In this document: piece after piece, positions 19,493 through 28,741 of the stretch
Numbering within the stretch: the first letter of the stretch is position 1
How the letters are laid out: every line of letters begins with the position of its first letter
DNA from: Empedobacter brevis NBRC 14943 = ATCC 43319
Lineage (GTDB): Bacteria > Bacteroidota > Bacteroidia > Flavobacteriales > Weeksellaceae
Reading direction: 5' to 3'
DNA: 64,000 bases
Assembly: GCF_000382425.1 (NCBI RefSeq)
Contig: NZ_KB908296.1
Span: 1-64,000 of the forward strand
Notes under the pieces: model-generated
Database searches by the model: none
Told to the model about the DNA's origin: nothing
What the model saw: the letters and a program-made list of their open reading frames with translations, nothing else
Position numbers and translations under genes: made by a program

Positions 19493-20346
19493 TACCAATC
19501 CTTAGATGTTGTTGTTCGTTGTTTTTCTGCTTTTTGCTGAATAATTTTCCGCTGGGTTTTGGCTTCCTGATTTTGCAAGGCTTTTAGCAAACCATCTCCC
19601 ATATTATTCTTTGCATTATCTTGTTCTTTCCCATCTCCATTATTTCCTTGTTTTATCTCAGGAGATTGGTCATTTCCCTGTCCTTTATTGTTTCCATTTT
19701 CACCTCCAGCTTTTGGATTTCCTCCTTGATTTTGCTGTTTTTGCTGATCAGATTGTTGATTTTGAGATTGATTCTGATTTTGCTTTTGGTTATTCTGGTT
19801 TTGTTGATTCTGTTTATTTTGTTGCTGTTTCTGCTGCTCGTTTTGATTTTCCTTGTTCTGCTCGTTTTGATTGCTTTTGTTATTTTGATCTTTTTGCTTT
19901 TCACGTTCTTTCTCCAGCATTTTTTTTGCTAAAGCATAATTGTAACGTGTGGCATCATCTTTTGGATCATTTTTTAATGCTTGTTTGTAATTATCAACGG
20001 CATTTTGATAATCCTTTTCCTGCATAAAAGCATTCCCTAAATTATGATAAGCCAAATGTTTATCATTTTTTGTTTTCGAAATTTCAGCTGAACGTTTGTA
20101 GTGAGCGATACTTTCTTTGTAGCGTTTTTGTTGAAATAAAGCATTTCCTAAATTGTAATTTGCTTTTACAGAAGTTGGGTCTTCCATTGAAGCTTTTTTG
20201 TAAGCAAATTCAGCATTATCAAATTTTCCTTTTTGATAATATTCATTCCCTTGAATAATGTAGCTTTTCGCTTTTGATTGACTATAACCAAAAACGGATA
20301 AAAGCATTATTCCTAAAAATCCTATTTGTTTTAAAAAGTACATCAT
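19492..20346 (-). CDS. batC: BatC-type TPR protein with Gln/Asn-rich tail
   Basis: 284 aa from ATG 20346 (ATG 20343 also possible; the longest frame starts at an upstream TTG). Signal peptide, then about three TPRs (about 24-140: YYQKGKFDNAEFAYKKA, KANYNLGNALFQQKRYKES, YHNLGNAFMQEKDYQNA). A strongly biased Gln/Asn/Lys tract spans about 150-225, followed by a short conserved C-terminus. In Bat operons this TPR protein is called BatC or BatE and probably scaffolds the vWA proteins. The tract is low complexity, not a cassette repeat. Confidence 0.85.
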   Translation of the reverse strand: MMYFLKQIGFLGIMLLSVFGYSQSKAKSYIIQGNEYYQKGKFDNAEFAYKKASMEDPTSVKANYNLGNALFQQKRYKESIAHYKRSAEISKTKNDKHLAYHNLGNAFMQEKDYQNAVDNYKQALKNDPKDDATRYNYALAKKMLEKEREKQKDQNNKSNQNEQNKENQNEQQKQQQNKQNQQNQNNQKQNQNQSQNQQSDQQKQQNQGGNPKAGGENGNNKGQGNDQSPEIKQGNNGDGKEQDNAKNNMGDGLLKALQNQEAKTQRKIIQQKAEKQRTTTSKDW

Positions 20347-20363
20347 CTTACCATACAAACTTA

Positions 20364-21374
20364 CTATTTCTTTTTGTTAAAAATCTTATATTCAGATGTT
20401 AATAATTCCACAAAAAGTAAACAAACCGCAACCGCTAAAAACCATTGATAAATGTGATTCATATCTCGTGTTGTAGAGCTTGCAATTTCATTTTTATCTA
20501 ATCGTGCTTTATACATTGATAATGCAGATAATGCCTCTTGTGTATTTTCTAAATGAATATATGTTCCGTTTGTATCTTGTGCCAATTTACGAAGATTTTT
20601 ATCTTCTAAATGAGTGATAACCGTAGAACCTGTTTCATCCTTTTTATAATCTTCTGCATAGCCATTATAATACATTGGAATAGGACCTCCTTTTTCCGTT
20701 CCAACTCCAATTGTAACGATATGTATTCCGTTATCTTTTGCTATTTTAGATGCTTGATTAACTGTATCTTCATTATCTTCTCCATCTGAAATTAAAACGA
20801 TTAATTTACTGGTATTTGCTGACCCTTTAAATGTTTTGGCAGCTTCTTGAATCGCATTTAAATAATTTGTTCCTTGACTTGATATTAACTCTGTATTAAC
20901 ATTTTGCAAATAACTTTCGATCGCAGCATAATCATTTGTCAAAGGAGAAATTGTATAGGCATTTGCTGCAAAAGCAACTAAAGAAGCTCTATCTCCTCCT
21001 AATTGTCCAAGCGTTTCAGTAATTAATTTAGTTGCTTTTTCCAATCGAGAAGGAGCAACATCTTGTGCATTCATACTTGAAGAAAGGTCCAACAAGAAAA
21101 CCATATCTATTCCTTCCCGTTTTACCTGTACATCCCGTTCCCCATAAAGTGGATCCATCAAAGCAATTACTATCAGAAATAACGCAACACAAAAAGCTAT
21201 AATTTTAAACCCATAACGTTTTGAAGAAGTTATAGGAAAAACAAATGGAAATAATTCTTTGTCTGCAAAAGTATTCTTTACACGTTCTCGCCATTGAAAT
21301 ACGGTTATCGATAAAAAAATAACGATAAACAATAAAATCATCAACCAAATATTATGTAATTCTCCCCACTGCAT
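20364..21374 (-). CDS. batB: BatB-type von Willebrand factor A protein
   Basis: 336 aa. Two N-terminal membrane helices (about 10-25 and 57-75), a vWA domain at about 90-285 with the MIDAS motif FLLDLSSSMNAQD (DxSxS), and a C-terminal helix (about 308-326). vWA domains bind proteins through a coordinated Mg2+. The start codon overlaps the batA stop by one base (TGATG), so the two are translationally coupled. Named by order and topology relative to known Bat operons. Confidence 0.88.
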   Translation of the reverse strand: MQWGELHNIWLMILLFIVIFLSITVFQWRERVKNTFADKELFPFVFPITSSKRYGFKIIAFCVALFLIVIALMDPLYGERDVQVKREGIDMVFLLDLSSSMNAQDVAPSRLEKATKLITETLGQLGGDRASLVAFAANAYTISPLTNDYAAIESYLQNVNTELISSQGTNYLNAIQEAAKTFKGSANTSKLIVLISDGEDNEDTVNQASKIAKDNGIHIVTIGVGTEKGGPIPMYYNGYAEDYKKDETGSTVITHLEDKNLRKLAQDTNGTYIHLENTQEALSALSMYKARLDKNEIASSTTRDMNHIYQWFLAVAVCLLFVELLTSEYKIFNKKK

Positions 21375-22390
21375 CAGATTAATTCTTTAAAAACGGTTCT
21401 TCTTAAAATAGCTTCTAACACCAATATTATAAATGCCGGTAATAAGAAACGTGCAAACAATTCGGTATAATTATAATATTTGATTTCATTAATTTCAGTC
21501 TTTTCAAGTTTATCAATTTCCTGGTAAATATTTTTTAAACTTTCGTTATTGGTTGCACGGAAATATAAACCTCCTGTTTTATCTGCTACTTCCGTCAATA
21601 ATTTTTCGTCAATTTGTACAGGACGCATCTCAAATACATAATCTCCCAACATATCGTATCCTACAGGCATAGGTGCCATTTTATTCGTTCCAATACCAAT
21701 TGTATAGACCTTAATCCCTTTTTCTTTTGCAATATCAGCTGCTTGTCTTGGTGACACATACATCAAATCTCCTGAAGGATTTACACTTTCTACACCATCT
21801 GTTATCAAAATCACAACTTTCGATTTTGCTTTACTATTTTTGAGATGATTTACTGCTGTTGCTAAACCTATTCCAATCGCTGTTCCATCAGCTAAACTAC
21901 CAGAATGCAACATTTCGATTTCTTGCGTCAATACATCGCGATCTGTTGTTAATGGAACTCTTGTCAATGCTTCACCAGAATATTCGACTAAACCTACACG
22001 ATCCGTTTTACGTCCAAGCGCAAAATCTTTTGCAACATCTTTTAGCGCTGTTAAACGATCTGGTTTTAAATCGCGGGCTAACATACTCAACGATGTATCA
22101 ACTGTCAACAAAATATCAACTCCTTCGTCTGATTTTACTTTCGTTGTGACATCTACATAACGCGGACGGGCTAAAGCAACAATACAAAGTGCCATTGCTA
22201 TCATTCGCATCAAAAATAAAAGCGGTTTATACGTCGTTAACGAACTTTTAGCTCCGCCAAATGCTATTAACGATGGTAATTTTAAGGACGCTTTTTTCTG
22301 GCTTGTTTTACGAATTTCTCTAAAAATAAAGAAAGGTAAAGCAAGCAATAAGAGTAAGATCCAAGGATTTTGAAACTCAAAATTTAGCAT
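21374..22390 (-). CDS. batA: BatA-type von Willebrand factor A protein
   Basis: 338 aa paralogue of BatB. N-terminal helices at about 9-23 and 60-76, a vWA domain at about 90-290 with MIDAS LTVDTSLSMLARD, and a C-terminal membrane helix (about 312-330). Follows the preceding membrane protein by 2 bp. BatA and BatB are proposed to form a complex in the inner membrane, with their vWA domains contacting the MoxR ATPase or periplasmic partners. Confidence 0.88.
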   Translation of the reverse strand: MLNFEFQNPWILLLLLALPFFIFREIRKTSQKKASLKLPSLIAFGGAKSSLTTYKPLLFLMRMIAMALCIVALARPRYVDVTTKVKSDEGVDILLTVDTSLSMLARDLKPDRLTALKDVAKDFALGRKTDRVGLVEYSGEALTRVPLTTDRDVLTQEIEMLHSGSLADGTAIGIGLATAVNHLKNSKAKSKVVILITDGVESVNPSGDLMYVSPRQAADIAKEKGIKVYTIGIGTNKMAPMPVGYDMLGDYVFEMRPVQIDEKLLTEVADKTGGLYFRATNNESLKNIYQEIDKLEKTEINEIKYYNYTELFARFLLPAFIILVLEAILRRTVFKELI

Positions 22391-22392
22391 TC

Positions 22393-23358
22393 CTAATTGT
22401 TATTAAACTGTTTATATTTTTCTCCTGTCACATGATCTTTTTGCAAATCTTCGTTCTCAGGAATTTCTAATGGTTTTACACGTTCTATAAATTCTTCCAT
22501 CCAATTACGGTGTAAACTAGTTGTAGAATCATCAAATTGTTGCTTTGCGAATTTCACCAAATCTGCATCAAACAAAAACTGCTTAAACTTCTGTACATCT
22601 TCCGGTAAAATGTCTTGTTTTGTTGCCGTATATTTCACCAAGTCATCAGACAAAATCTCCAACGCCGAAAAGTGATACACTCTTCCTAAATATCGTCTGA
22701 TTATAAAAGATAATTGTGTATAATATTCTTTTTGTTCTCCCCGTTTCAAATATTTTTTCGCATCCAAAGCCTTTAAACTTGCTTTCGCTTCATCATAAGG
22801 TGTTTTATAACTTTCTTTCGTTGAAAGTTTAGATTTTGCCCGAATATATAACACGACCAAAACAATACCGATGATAAATAAAATCAATGCGAGAATTCCG
22901 TACAACCAATACTTGTTCCAATAATCACGCATTGAATATTGTTCTTCCATTACAGGTTTTATCGGAAATATTGCATTCTTTGTCGTATCAACCGCAATGT
23001 CCTGAATTTCTATTTCAAGCTGTTTTGTGGTTAAGTCTTTTCCATTTTTTTGGATGATAAAAGCCGGTATATGAAATTTTCCGGCATCATATCCGGTCAA
23101 TTCTAACTGTTGTACAATTTCAGATTTCCCATCCGTTTTTACCGTATCTAATCGATGATTTAAAACTTCGATATGATAATTCAAAGAATCTGAAATTGTC
23201 GGAAAAACAATTTTATCTCCTTCTTTGTACTTTACTTTGACCTCATATTTTATTGGTTCGCCAATTTTTATTGTTGTACGATCCAGTTTCGGTACAATTT
23301 CTTGCGCAAAAGAAAATTTAAGGATAAAAAAACTTCCTAAAAGCAATAAATTCTTCAT
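22393..23358 (-). CDS. Bat-operon membrane protein (DUF4381-like)
   Basis: 321 aa. Signal peptide (ending SFAQE), a periplasmic beta domain to about residue 145, one membrane helix (about 152-172, YGILALILFIIGIVLVVLYI), then a cytoplasmic helical domain (about 190-290) with RGEQKEYYTQLSFIIRRYLG. This organisation recurs between the DUF58 gene and batA in Bacteroidota operons; the biochemical role is unknown. It overlaps the DUF58 start by one base and precedes batA by 2 bp. Confidence 0.78.
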   Translation of the reverse strand: MKNLLLLGSFFILKFSFAQEIVPKLDRTTIKIGEPIKYEVKVKYKEGDKIVFPTISDSLNYHIEVLNHRLDTVKTDGKSEIVQQLELTGYDAGKFHIPAFIIQKNGKDLTTKQLEIEIQDIAVDTTKNAIFPIKPVMEEQYSMRDYWNKYWLYGILALILFIIGIVLVVLYIRAKSKLSTKESYKTPYDEAKASLKALDAKKYLKRGEQKEYYTQLSFIIRRYLGRVYHFSALEILSDDLVKYTATKQDILPEDVQKFKQFLFDADLVKFAKQQFDDSTTSLHRNWMEEFIERVKPLEIPENEDLQKDHVTGEKYKQFNNN

Positions 23359-24230
23359 TAGGCTTTATGACTTTTAAAGTAGTTTAACAATGGTCGCACA
23401 TAATCTTCGTCAGTACGAATACTTAATGCACCTGAATTATTTTTTTTGAATATCGATTGATAACGTTGATCCAAGTCGTAGTAGTATCGTGCATATTGTT
23501 GACGTAATTTTTTTGATGATGTATCAATCAAACGGATTTCTCCTGTTTCATTATCTTGTACATGAACTAATCCGATATCAGGGAAAGATTGCTCTTTTTC
23601 ATCATAGACTCTAATTGCAGTTACATCATGTTTTTTGGCTACAATTCGCAACACTTTTTCGTAATCAGAAGAATCAATAAAATCGGATAGAATAAACACA
23701 TTTGATTTTCGTCGAGCTAAGTTCATAAACGTTTCCAAAGTGGCTGCTAAATCTGTTTTTTTACTTTTCGGTTCATATGAAACAATTTCCCGCACCATTC
23801 GTAAAACATGTTGTTTTCCTTTTTTTGGTGGAATAAATTTTTCGATTTGATCTGAATATAAAATCAATCCTACTTTATCGTTATAAGTTGTTGCTGAAAA
23901 GGCTAAAGTAGCGCTCAATTCAGCAATTGTTTCCATTTTTATTTGTTTTCGGGTTCCAAAGTTTTCAGAATTGGAAACATCAACCAATAGATACATGGTT
24001 AATTCCCGCTCTTCTTCAAAAACTTTTACATAAGGTTCGTTGTATCTTGCCGTTTTGTTCCAATCAATATTCCGAACGTCATCACCATATTGATAAGGAC
24101 GAATTTCACTAAAAATCATACCTCTTCCTTTGAATGAACTTTGGTATTCACCCATGAAAAGGTTGCTTGCTTTGCGCTTGCTTTTTAGCTCAATACGCTT
24201 TACACGTTTGATGATCTCTTTTGCATCCAA
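23358..24230 (-). CDS. DUF58-domain protein of the MoxR/Bat operon
   Basis: 290 aa, cytoplasmic. The DUF58 signature RPYQYGDDVRNIDWNKTARYN is at about 43-63, followed by a degenerate vWA fold (MYLLVDVSNSENFGT). The start must be TTG 24230: an in-frame TAA lies two codons upstream, and the next Met (residue 26) would remove conserved sequence. DUF58 proteins accompany MoxR ATPases and are thought to act with them as chaperones or metal-insertion factors. 25 bp downstream of moxR. Confidence 0.88.
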   Translation of the reverse strand: MDAKEIIKRVKRIELKSKRKASNLFMGEYQSSFKGRGMIFSEIRPYQYGDDVRNIDWNKTARYNEPYVKVFEEERELTMYLLVDVSNSENFGTRKQIKMETIAELSATLAFSATTYNDKVGLILYSDQIEKFIPPKKGKQHVLRMVREIVSYEPKSKKTDLAATLETFMNLARRKSNVFILSDFIDSSDYEKVLRIVAKKHDVTAIRVYDEKEQSFPDIGLVHVQDNETGEIRLIDTSSKKLRQQYARYYYDLDQRYQSIFKKNNSGALSIRTDEDYVRPLLNYFKSHKA

Positions 24231-24255
24231 AGTTTAAATGATTTTAAATAATAAT

Positions 24256-25239
24256 TTAAGGAACCGGAACAACGTTCAGAATATTATCAATAATTTCTTC
24301 CGGAGAAACATTTTCTGCTTCTGCTTCATAGCTAATTCCGATACGATGACGCAATACATCTTTTGCCATTGCGCGCACATCATCCGGAATAACATAAGCT
24401 CGTTTACGCAGAAATGCGTACACCTTAGAAGCTTGAGCCAAGTTGATTGATCCACGAGGTGAAGATCCGAACGAAATCATCGGAACTAATTTTTCTAATC
24501 CAACTTTTTCAGGAAAACGAGTTGCAAAAATGATATCTAAAATATATTTCTCAATTTTTTCATCCATGTAAACCTGTTTCACCATTTCGCGTGCGTCCAA
24601 CAATTCCTGAATAGAAATTACTTTCTCAATTTTTGGAAATGTTTGATTGATTGAATTTCTTAAAATTAATCGTTCTGCTTCAAATTCAGGGTATGTAATA
24701 ACCGTTTTTATCATAAAACGGTCAACTTGTGCTTCCGGAAGCGGATATGTTCCTTCTTGTTCTACCGGATTTTGAGTAGCCAGTACCAAGAAAGGTTTTT
24801 GCAAAGGATAAGTTTCATCTCCAATTGTTACCTGACGTTCCTGCATTGCTTCTAATAAAGCTGACTGTACTTTAGCAGGCGAACGATTGATTTCATCGGC
24901 CAGTACAAAGTTGGCGAAAATTGGTCCCTTTTTTATACTAAAATCGTTTTCTTTTACATTATAAATTAATGTTCCGACAACATCTGCAGGTAATAAATCT
25001 GGTGTAAACTGAATACGAGAAAAAGAACCATCTACAGCCTCGGATAATGTTTTGATTGCTAAAGTTTTTGCTAATCCAGGAACACCTTCCAATAAAACGT
25101 GTCCATTTCCAAGTAATCCGATTAAAAGACTTTCAATCATTTTTTCTTGTCCGATAATCGTTTTATTAATTTCTGATATTAACCTCGCAATGCTTTCGCT
25201 TTTAGTTTCTATTTGTTGGTTTAATTGTTGTATATCCAA
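24256..25239 (-). CDS. MoxR-family AAA+ ATPase
   Basis: 327 aa. Walker A in LLEGVPGLAKTLAI (about 52-65), Walker B in FVLADEINRSPAKVQSALLEAM, sensor 1 in LATQNPVEQEGTYPLPEAQ, then the AAA lid. The start is TTG: the frame is closed by TGA 12 codons upstream and contains no ATG or GTG before this codon. MoxR proteins act as ATP-driven chaperones with vWA partners. First gene of the seven-gene moxR-DUF58-(DUF4381-like)-batA-batB-batC-batD operon; promoter about 115 nt upstream. Confidence 0.93.
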   Translation of the reverse strand: MDIQQLNQQIETKSESIARLISEINKTIIGQEKMIESLLIGLLGNGHVLLEGVPGLAKTLAIKTLSEAVDGSFSRIQFTPDLLPADVVGTLIYNVKENDFSIKKGPIFANFVLADEINRSPAKVQSALLEAMQERQVTIGDETYPLQKPFLVLATQNPVEQEGTYPLPEAQVDRFMIKTVITYPEFEAERLILRNSINQTFPKIEKVISIQELLDAREMVKQVYMDEKIEKYILDIIFATRFPEKVGLEKLVPMISFGSSPRGSINLAQASKVYAFLRKRAYVIPDDVRAMAKDVLRHRIGISYEAEAENVSPEEIIDNILNVVPVP

Positions 25240-25352
25240 AATTCCGTTGAAATTAATGTTTGTATAATTGATTCAAATTTCCTCTAAAATTAACAATTCC
25301 AATTCATTTAGAAATTAAAACTTTCATACAATATTGTTAAACTTTGTTAAGA

Positions 25353-25380
25353 CAAATGTAGGCTAGAAAACGTTTTACAA
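25353..25380 (-). promoter_or_regulatory. Promoter of the moxR-bat operon
   Basis: On the minus strand TTG (25378-25380), a 17-nt spacer, and TACATTTG (25353-25360). Both elements match the Bacteroidota consensus. The leader would be about 110 nt. Confidence 0.55.
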
Positions 25381-25504
25381 ATTATTTTTTATGAAATTAT
25401 GAAGACTCATAAATTGTTTCTACTCTGTTCCAATTTCTAATTTTATTAAAATAGAAAGATACTAATAACCTTCGAATTCCGTTATCTTCAAAATTAAATA
25501 ATAT

Positions 25505-26110
25505 ATGAAAAATTCTTTACTTATTTTATTTCTTGCCATTGGCTCAACCATTTTTGCTCAAAAGGCCGAAGTAAAATTAGGCTCTCCCAAAATTTTGAAA
25601 GGACAAACAGAAGTTCGTGTCATTTTTGATTATTCAGCTTTAACACTGACTTCTGATAGTATATCGGAAGATGAATATATCAGAAATCGTATCGTAAAAA
25701 TGAATGAGAAAACCCCTGGAAACGGAACCGTTTGGAAAGAGAAATGGATTGGTGCAAAAGAGTATATCTGGGAACCAAAATTTATGGAGTTATTAAGTAA
25801 ATACGCTACTAAAAATTCTAAAATTTTATTTTCTGAAAATGCTACCGAAGCTCCTTATACGATGATTGTAAAAGTTGATTGGTTATATGCGGGTTGGGAT
25901 GCAGGAATTATGAAACAACCAGCTAAAGTGAGTACAACTATTTCTATCATTGATTCGAATAATATGGATGATAAAAAATTCATTATAAAATACAAAGATG
26001 CTCCAGGAAATCAGTTTGGGAATAATTTTAGTGATGAATCCAGATTAGGAGAAGGCTTTGCTAAAACAGCCAAAACTTTTTCTAAATTTTTAGAAAAAGA
26101 ATTAAAATAA
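25505..26110 (+). CDS. Exported protein of unknown function
   Basis: 201 aa. Signal peptide MKNSLLILFLAIGSTIFAQK, then a soluble alpha/beta protein with no Cys. Notable segments are EKWIGAKEYIWEPKFMELLSK (about 78-98) and a repeated Asn/Phe-rich stretch near the C-terminus. No family recognised. Monocistronic, divergent from moxR, with its own terminator. Confidence 0.75.
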   Translation: MKNSLLILFLAIGSTIFAQKAEVKLGSPKILKGQTEVRVIFDYSALTLTSDSISEDEYIRNRIVKMNEKTPGNGTVWKEKWIGAKEYIWEPKFMELLSKYATKNSKILFSENATEAPYTMIVKVDWLYAGWDAGIMKQPAKVSTTISIIDSNNMDDKKFIIKYKDAPGNQFGNNFSDESRLGEGFAKTAKTFSKFLEKELK

Positions 26111-26132
26111 TAACGTCTAAAAAGACATTCAT

Positions 26133-26164
26133 TAATCCATTCATCATTCGAGTGGATTTTTTTA
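26133..26164 (+). terminator. Terminator after the exported protein gene
   Basis: ATCCATTC pairs with GAGTGGAT (one G-U) and is followed by eight T residues. Confidence 0.75.
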
Positions 26165-26335
26165 TTTTAATTATTATTTTTTTCTTAAAAAAATTAGCAA
26201 ACTAATTCATTCACCGATACTTCAATTAGCTTTACCTCAATATTTTTGAAGATTCTTTTTTGTGTTGCAACTTTACTTTACCAAAATGAAAAGAATAGAA
26301 TTCTATTCATTCGTTGTAAACAAAACATAAAGTAT

Positions 26336-26740
26336 ATGAAAAAAGTATTTTTATTAGCAAGCATGGTTATGGTAATCACCGTTTCCGCTCAACAAAGGGC
26401 TCAAAATCAAAAAAGTGATGAAAGAAAAGAGCAAAGGCAACGACCATCTGTAGATGACCAATTAAAAAAATTTGATGCATACCAGTTGACTTCTGAACAA
26501 AAGAAAAATCTAAAATCATTGATAGAAAGTAGAGATGCTGAAATCAAAAAATCTTTTGAAAGAGGTGAAAGACCAAAAAGGAATATGAATGATTTTGATG
26601 CAAAACTGGAAAAGATTTTAGACAAGGATCAGTACAAACAATACCAACAAAATCGCGAAGAGCGCATGAAATCGAAAAATTTCAGTATGCGCAAAAAAGG
26701 TGGTTTTAAAGATGGTAAACAATCAAAAAAACAAGTATAA
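26336..26740 (+). CDS. Small exported, highly charged helical protein
   Basis: 134 aa from ATG 26336, whose N-terminus is a clean signal peptide (KKVFLLASMVMVITVSAQQ). The frame is open to a TTG at 26246, but a TATTTTTG -7-like element covers that region, so the downstream ATG is preferred. The mature part is Lys/Arg/Gln-rich and helical (DQLKKFDAYQLTSEQKKNL, then ILDKDQYKQYQQNREER), resembling in organisation the Spy/CpxP-like periplasmic proteins, although no LTxxQ pair is fully conserved. Function unassigned. Confidence 0.65.
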   Translation: MKKVFLLASMVMVITVSAQQRAQNQKSDERKEQRQRPSVDDQLKKFDAYQLTSEQKKNLKSLIESRDAEIKKSFERGERPKRNMNDFDAKLEKILDKDQYKQYQQNREERMKSKNFSMRKKGGFKDGKQSKKQV

Positions 26741-26925
26741 ATCAGTCGTAAAATCCTATTCACCGACAAAATTTATCAGTTCACCTTTATTTATTGAATA
26801 AGTAAAAAATTAAGCTCATTTTTACTTTGAGTTTTAAAATTATAGTATAGCACAAGCTATATTATTCATAAGTAAGTTTTTTTTAAAAATAGTTTTTAAA
26901 ATTCATTTTCATTCAATTATCAAGT

Positions 26926-26954
26926 GAAAAGCGAGCTTATTCAGCTCGCTTTTC
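26926..26954. terminator. Bidirectional terminator
   Basis: Perfect 11-bp stem GAAAAGCGAGC/GCTCGCTTTTC with a 7-nt loop, between convergent genes. The minus-strand gene stops just 6 nt away. Confidence 0.85.
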
Positions 26955-26959
26955 TATTT

Positions 26960-28729
26960 TTATTCTTCCGGCATAGCCTGCCATTTTTTGTACAAATTGA
27001 TAATGAAATAAAAACTTATCACGTAGAGAATTGGATTAATTAAAAGATAGATTTCAGAAAACTTCTGTAGCATTTGTAATTCCGCATTATTTTCTCTCAA
27101 TTCATACCTACTTCCTGTATGCGCTATTTGCAAAATATCTGTACGAATATCCGTGTAAAAGCTAAGCATCATAATTCCTATAAAAATATTTGTTGCGACA
27201 AACCAATTGAGCGTAACACCTGTTATGATTTTATATTTTTTTGTTCGTAATCCATAACTCATCACGAAAATAAAAATGAGGTAAAAGAAAAGTAAAATGA
27301 GATAAGGTGAATAGCGTGTATAACCAATAACAGCATCAATTGATATCCCAAAAACACTTCCTAAAATCGCTAAGATCCCTGCTCCTATTAATGAAATTAA
27401 CCATACTTTGAATGAGCTAAATCTGAATGTAATAATTAAAACTGTAACAATTAATGCCGTTAATAAATAGTATTGAATATAGTCAAACCAAGTTGAATTA
27501 TACTTGGCAAATTCTATATTTTCATAGACCTGATTTAAACTACTTTGATTAATATAATCTTGAATCTTAGATTTTTTATGAACGCCATTCGTTTCATAAC
27601 TCACCAACTCCGAACTGTTCAATTTATAATCAATAAAATAATAAGGATAAACCGGAAGATAGTCGATCCATTTTTTATGCTTAAACTGATACCCAATTTC
27701 ATTTTTCTTCAATAAACCTGTGTATTGATCTAATAAATTTTCAATGATTTTTCGATCATTTTTTTTCAATAAAGCCATCCATTGTTCATCATAAAATTTA
27801 TGATTCAAGGTATCATCTTTCGGATTTTCAAAAGAAAGTGAACTATAATTATACAAACTTGCTAAATTATAATAAACTTCAGGTTGTCCTGAAGCGACAG
27901 TTGAAGCAGAATCTGCTGCATAATAAGCGGCTTCTTCCGCAGACATCGCTGCAGCATATGAAGGTTCTACATAAGAATTATTGTACAAAGAAATATCTTG
28001 ATCGTTCACTTTATTTAAAGGAGAATAAGAATCTTGAAAATTAATTCTATTGTAACTTTTTCTTTCAGGAAAATGTTTCGCAAGCAACGTTTCAAATTCC
28101 GGATTTCTAAAATAGGGTTCTAAAAATGGAGCATAGCTATTTTTCGGATTTTCGTTTAAATAAGCTTTCTTATTTGCTTTGTACAACTCTTTTGTTTCTT
28201 TTACTGAAACCAAAGAATCAAAAACCTGAACAGGTAAATTTCTCGAATAATTGTTATACCCTAAATTACTTTGTAACGTAAAACCTTGTGTGCGGTTGAT
28301 AATATCTATATCTTTTAGATATTGTTCTTCGCTCATATAATTTGAAACCCTGTTTTTTAATCCTATTTTAAATGAATTAGGGACATAAAACATTAAAAAG
28401 AGAATAAAAAAAACTGCTAAAAATTCTTTGAATAAATAATTTCGAGAAGTTGGATAATTTGATTTGAACCGATTATTTTTGATGTAAAAATAAATCCAAA
28501 TCACCAGAATTATTACGCCTATTAACACATAGTAAACAGCAGTTCCGGTATTGTAAAAAACTTCGAAGAGGTTACTTTCTACCAACTGGGATTTTTTATT
28601 GAAAAACAAAAAACCATTTACAAGTGCGATAAGATTAAACACTAAAACGGTCAATAAAATCCAAATAAATTTCAGATTCCAAATTAGTGGATATTTTGTA
28701 ATTAAAGTTTGATTAATTTTTTTGAACAT
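26960..28729 (-). CDS. Multi-pass membrane protein partnered with an ABC ATPase
   Basis: 589 aa. Three N-terminal helices (about 20-45, 62-85, 98-118) are followed by a large extracytoplasmic domain of about 270 residues rich in Tyr/Asn (about 120-400), then five or six C-terminal helices (about 408-580). No known permease signature. It lies 12 bp downstream of an ABC ATPase gene, so it is probably the permease of that transporter. The large loop is unusual for a drug- or lipid-export permease. Family not recognised. Confidence 0.75.
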   Translation of the reverse strand: MFKKINQTLITKYPLIWNLKFIWILLTVLVFNLIALVNGFLFFNKKSQLVESNLFEVFYNTGTAVYYVLIGVIILVIWIYFYIKNNRFKSNYPTSRNYLFKEFLAVFFILFLMFYVPNSFKIGLKNRVSNYMSEEQYLKDIDIINRTQGFTLQSNLGYNNYSRNLPVQVFDSLVSVKETKELYKANKKAYLNENPKNSYAPFLEPYFRNPEFETLLAKHFPERKSYNRINFQDSYSPLNKVNDQDISLYNNSYVEPSYAAAMSAEEAAYYAADSASTVASGQPEVYYNLASLYNYSSLSFENPKDDTLNHKFYDEQWMALLKKNDRKIIENLLDQYTGLLKKNEIGYQFKHKKWIDYLPVYPYYFIDYKLNSSELVSYETNGVHKKSKIQDYINQSSLNQVYENIEFAKYNSTWFDYIQYYLLTALIVTVLIITFRFSSFKVWLISLIGAGILAILGSVFGISIDAVIGYTRYSPYLILLFFYLIFIFVMSYGLRTKKYKIITGVTLNWFVATNIFIGIMMLSFYTDIRTDILQIAHTGSRYELRENNAELQMLQKFSEIYLLINPILYVISFYFIINLYKKWQAMPEE

Positions 28730-28741
28730 AGTGAGTTGGTT

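Noticed and set aside
19700-19910. CRISPR-like or tandem-repeat appearance
   Set aside because: It is codon-biased low-complexity coding sequence (Gln/Asn/Lys) without regular repeat-spacer lengths.
19611-20027. Long plus-strand open frames opposite batC
   Set aside because: They are the reverse complement of a Gln/Asn-rich low-complexity tract, are strongly biased to Phe/Leu/Ile, and overlap a well-supported TPR gene.
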